From Pseudomonadota bacterium (GTDB lineage Bacteria; Pseudomonadota; Gammaproteobacteria; Burkholderiales; Burkholderiaceae_C): a stretch of DNA of 7,754 nt. Positions 7,188 through 7,754 of this stretch are shown one piece after another. The notes beneath the pieces are model-generated. The model ran no database searches. It was not told the DNA's origin and was given only the letters and a program-made list of their open reading frames with translations. Every line of letters begins with the position of its first letter. Positions within the stretch are counted from its first letter, which is position 1. The stretch spans positions 1 through 7,754 of the forward strand of contig JAEZZU010000256.1 in NCBI GenBank assembly GCA_023418355.1, given 5' to 3'. The translations under genes were made by a program, and so were the position numbers.

Positions 7188-7754
7188 TTAGCGGTGGCTA
7201 AAGCCGCCAGCCTCTTTTTCGGTCAACGGATTGCTTACCGGGTGTGCCTTGAAGTACTCCAGCGCACGCTTCATATCTTCAATCAGCAGGGAGCCCAGGT
7301 CGCGGCTCACGCCATGGCGCACCAGAATGCGCTGTACCACCAGATCTTCACGGTTGGCAGGCATGGAGTAGGCAGGCACCTGCCAGCCGCGGCTGCGCAG
7401 GCGGTCGGCAAAGTCATACAGGGTGTAGCCATTGATGGCCTTGCTGTCCTTGAGCGTCCAGGCCAGAGCAGGAATGCCGTGCTTGGGGTTGCCATCAAAG
7501 ATCACCTTGAAGTCGCCCAGCTTTTCAATTTCCTTGGCCAGGAACATGGCGGTCTCGTAGCAGGCACCGTGCACCTTGGTGTAGCCTTCGCGGCCCAGAC
7601 GCAGGAAGTTGTAGTACTGCGCAATCACCTGGCCACCGGGGCGCGAGAAGTTCAGCGCAAAGGTAGGCATATTGCCGCCCAGGTAGTTGACGTTGAAGAT
7701 CAGCTCTTCAGGCAGGTCCTTGGCTTCGCGCCAGATCACCCAGCCCACACCCAG
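7188..7754 (-). CDS. gadB: Glutamate decarboxylase, C-terminal part (cut by window edge)
   Basis: PLP-dependent cytoplasmic enzyme converting glutamate to GABA and CO2 with use of one proton. Only the last 188 residues are in the window. The frame runs open through the right edge, so the start is outside; the GTG at 7748 is an internal codon. Matches to remembered E. coli GadA/Gad[61 protein letters not shown]. By that alignment the PLP-binding lysine (K276 in E. coli GadB, in HKFG) falls about six residues beyond the edge and cannot be checked. The C-terminus ends GFSHR; the penultimate histidine matches H465 of E. coli GadB (FKHT), which closes the active site at neutral pH. gadA and gadB cannot be told apart here; gadB is used because gadC follows. 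No frameshift is seen in the visible part. Confidence 0.95.
   Translation of the reverse strand: MGVGWVIWREAKDLPEELIFNVNYLGGNMPTFALNFSRPGGQVIAQYYNFLRLGREGYTKVHGACYETAMFLAKEIEKLGDFKVIFDGNPKHGIPALAWTLKDSKAINGYTLYDFADRLRSRGWQVPAYSMPANREDLVVQRILVRHGVSRDLGSLLIEDMKRALEYFKAHPVSNPLTEKEAGGFSHR

Overview
The window reads as chromosomal DNA of a GC-rich betaproteobacterium, most likely of the family Comamonadaceae (Comamonas, Delftia or Acidovorax type). Three things suggest this: strong G/C preference at third codon positions; the ileS-lspA pair, typical of Burkholderiales; and, between those two genes, a palindromic repeat with AGCTGCTAGCGCTT / GCGCAAGCAGCTATT arms, which I remember as a common intergenic repeat of this family. 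The assignment rests on recall, not on a search.

Layout. Bases 1-89 are a leader or the tail of an unseen upstream gene. Plus strand 90-2945 is ileS (isoleucyl-tRNA synthetase, complete). It is followed by an imperfect palindrome (2960-3035) and lspA (3074-3607, lipoprotein signal peptidase, complete), which ends at an intrinsic terminator (3629-3653). A 234-base gap (3608-3841) carries that terminator, a candidate sigma70 promoter and a stem-loop. Plus strand 3842-5500 encodes a Na/Pi-cotransporter-family protein with a C-terminal PhoU-like domain. A near-perfect bidirectional terminator (5525-5554) separates it from the convergent minus-strand gad genes: gadC (7120-5576, complete glutamate/GABA antiporter) and, upstream of it, the last 188 codons of gadB (7754-7188, glutamate decarboxylase, cut by the window edge). 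A second strong hairpin with a U-tract lies between gadB and gadC.

How the genes work together. ileS and lspA are housekeeping genes, probably one transcription unit that starts left of the window. The Na/Pi gene looks like a single-gene unit. gadB and gadC form the glutamate-dependent acid-resistance system. GadB consumes a cytoplasmic proton by converting glutamate to GABA, and GadC exchanges the GABA for external glutamate. Both proteins keep C-terminal features linked to pH gating in E. coli.

I see no undescribed multi-gene system here. The observations most worth a second look are regulatory or structural: the intercistronic terminator inside gadBC, the palindromic repeat between ileS and lspA, the stem-loop leader with a start lacking a Shine-Dalgarno sequence on the Na/Pi gene, and the histidine-rich GadC tail. 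No tRNA, rRNA, CRISPR array, insertion sequence or prophage feature was recognised.
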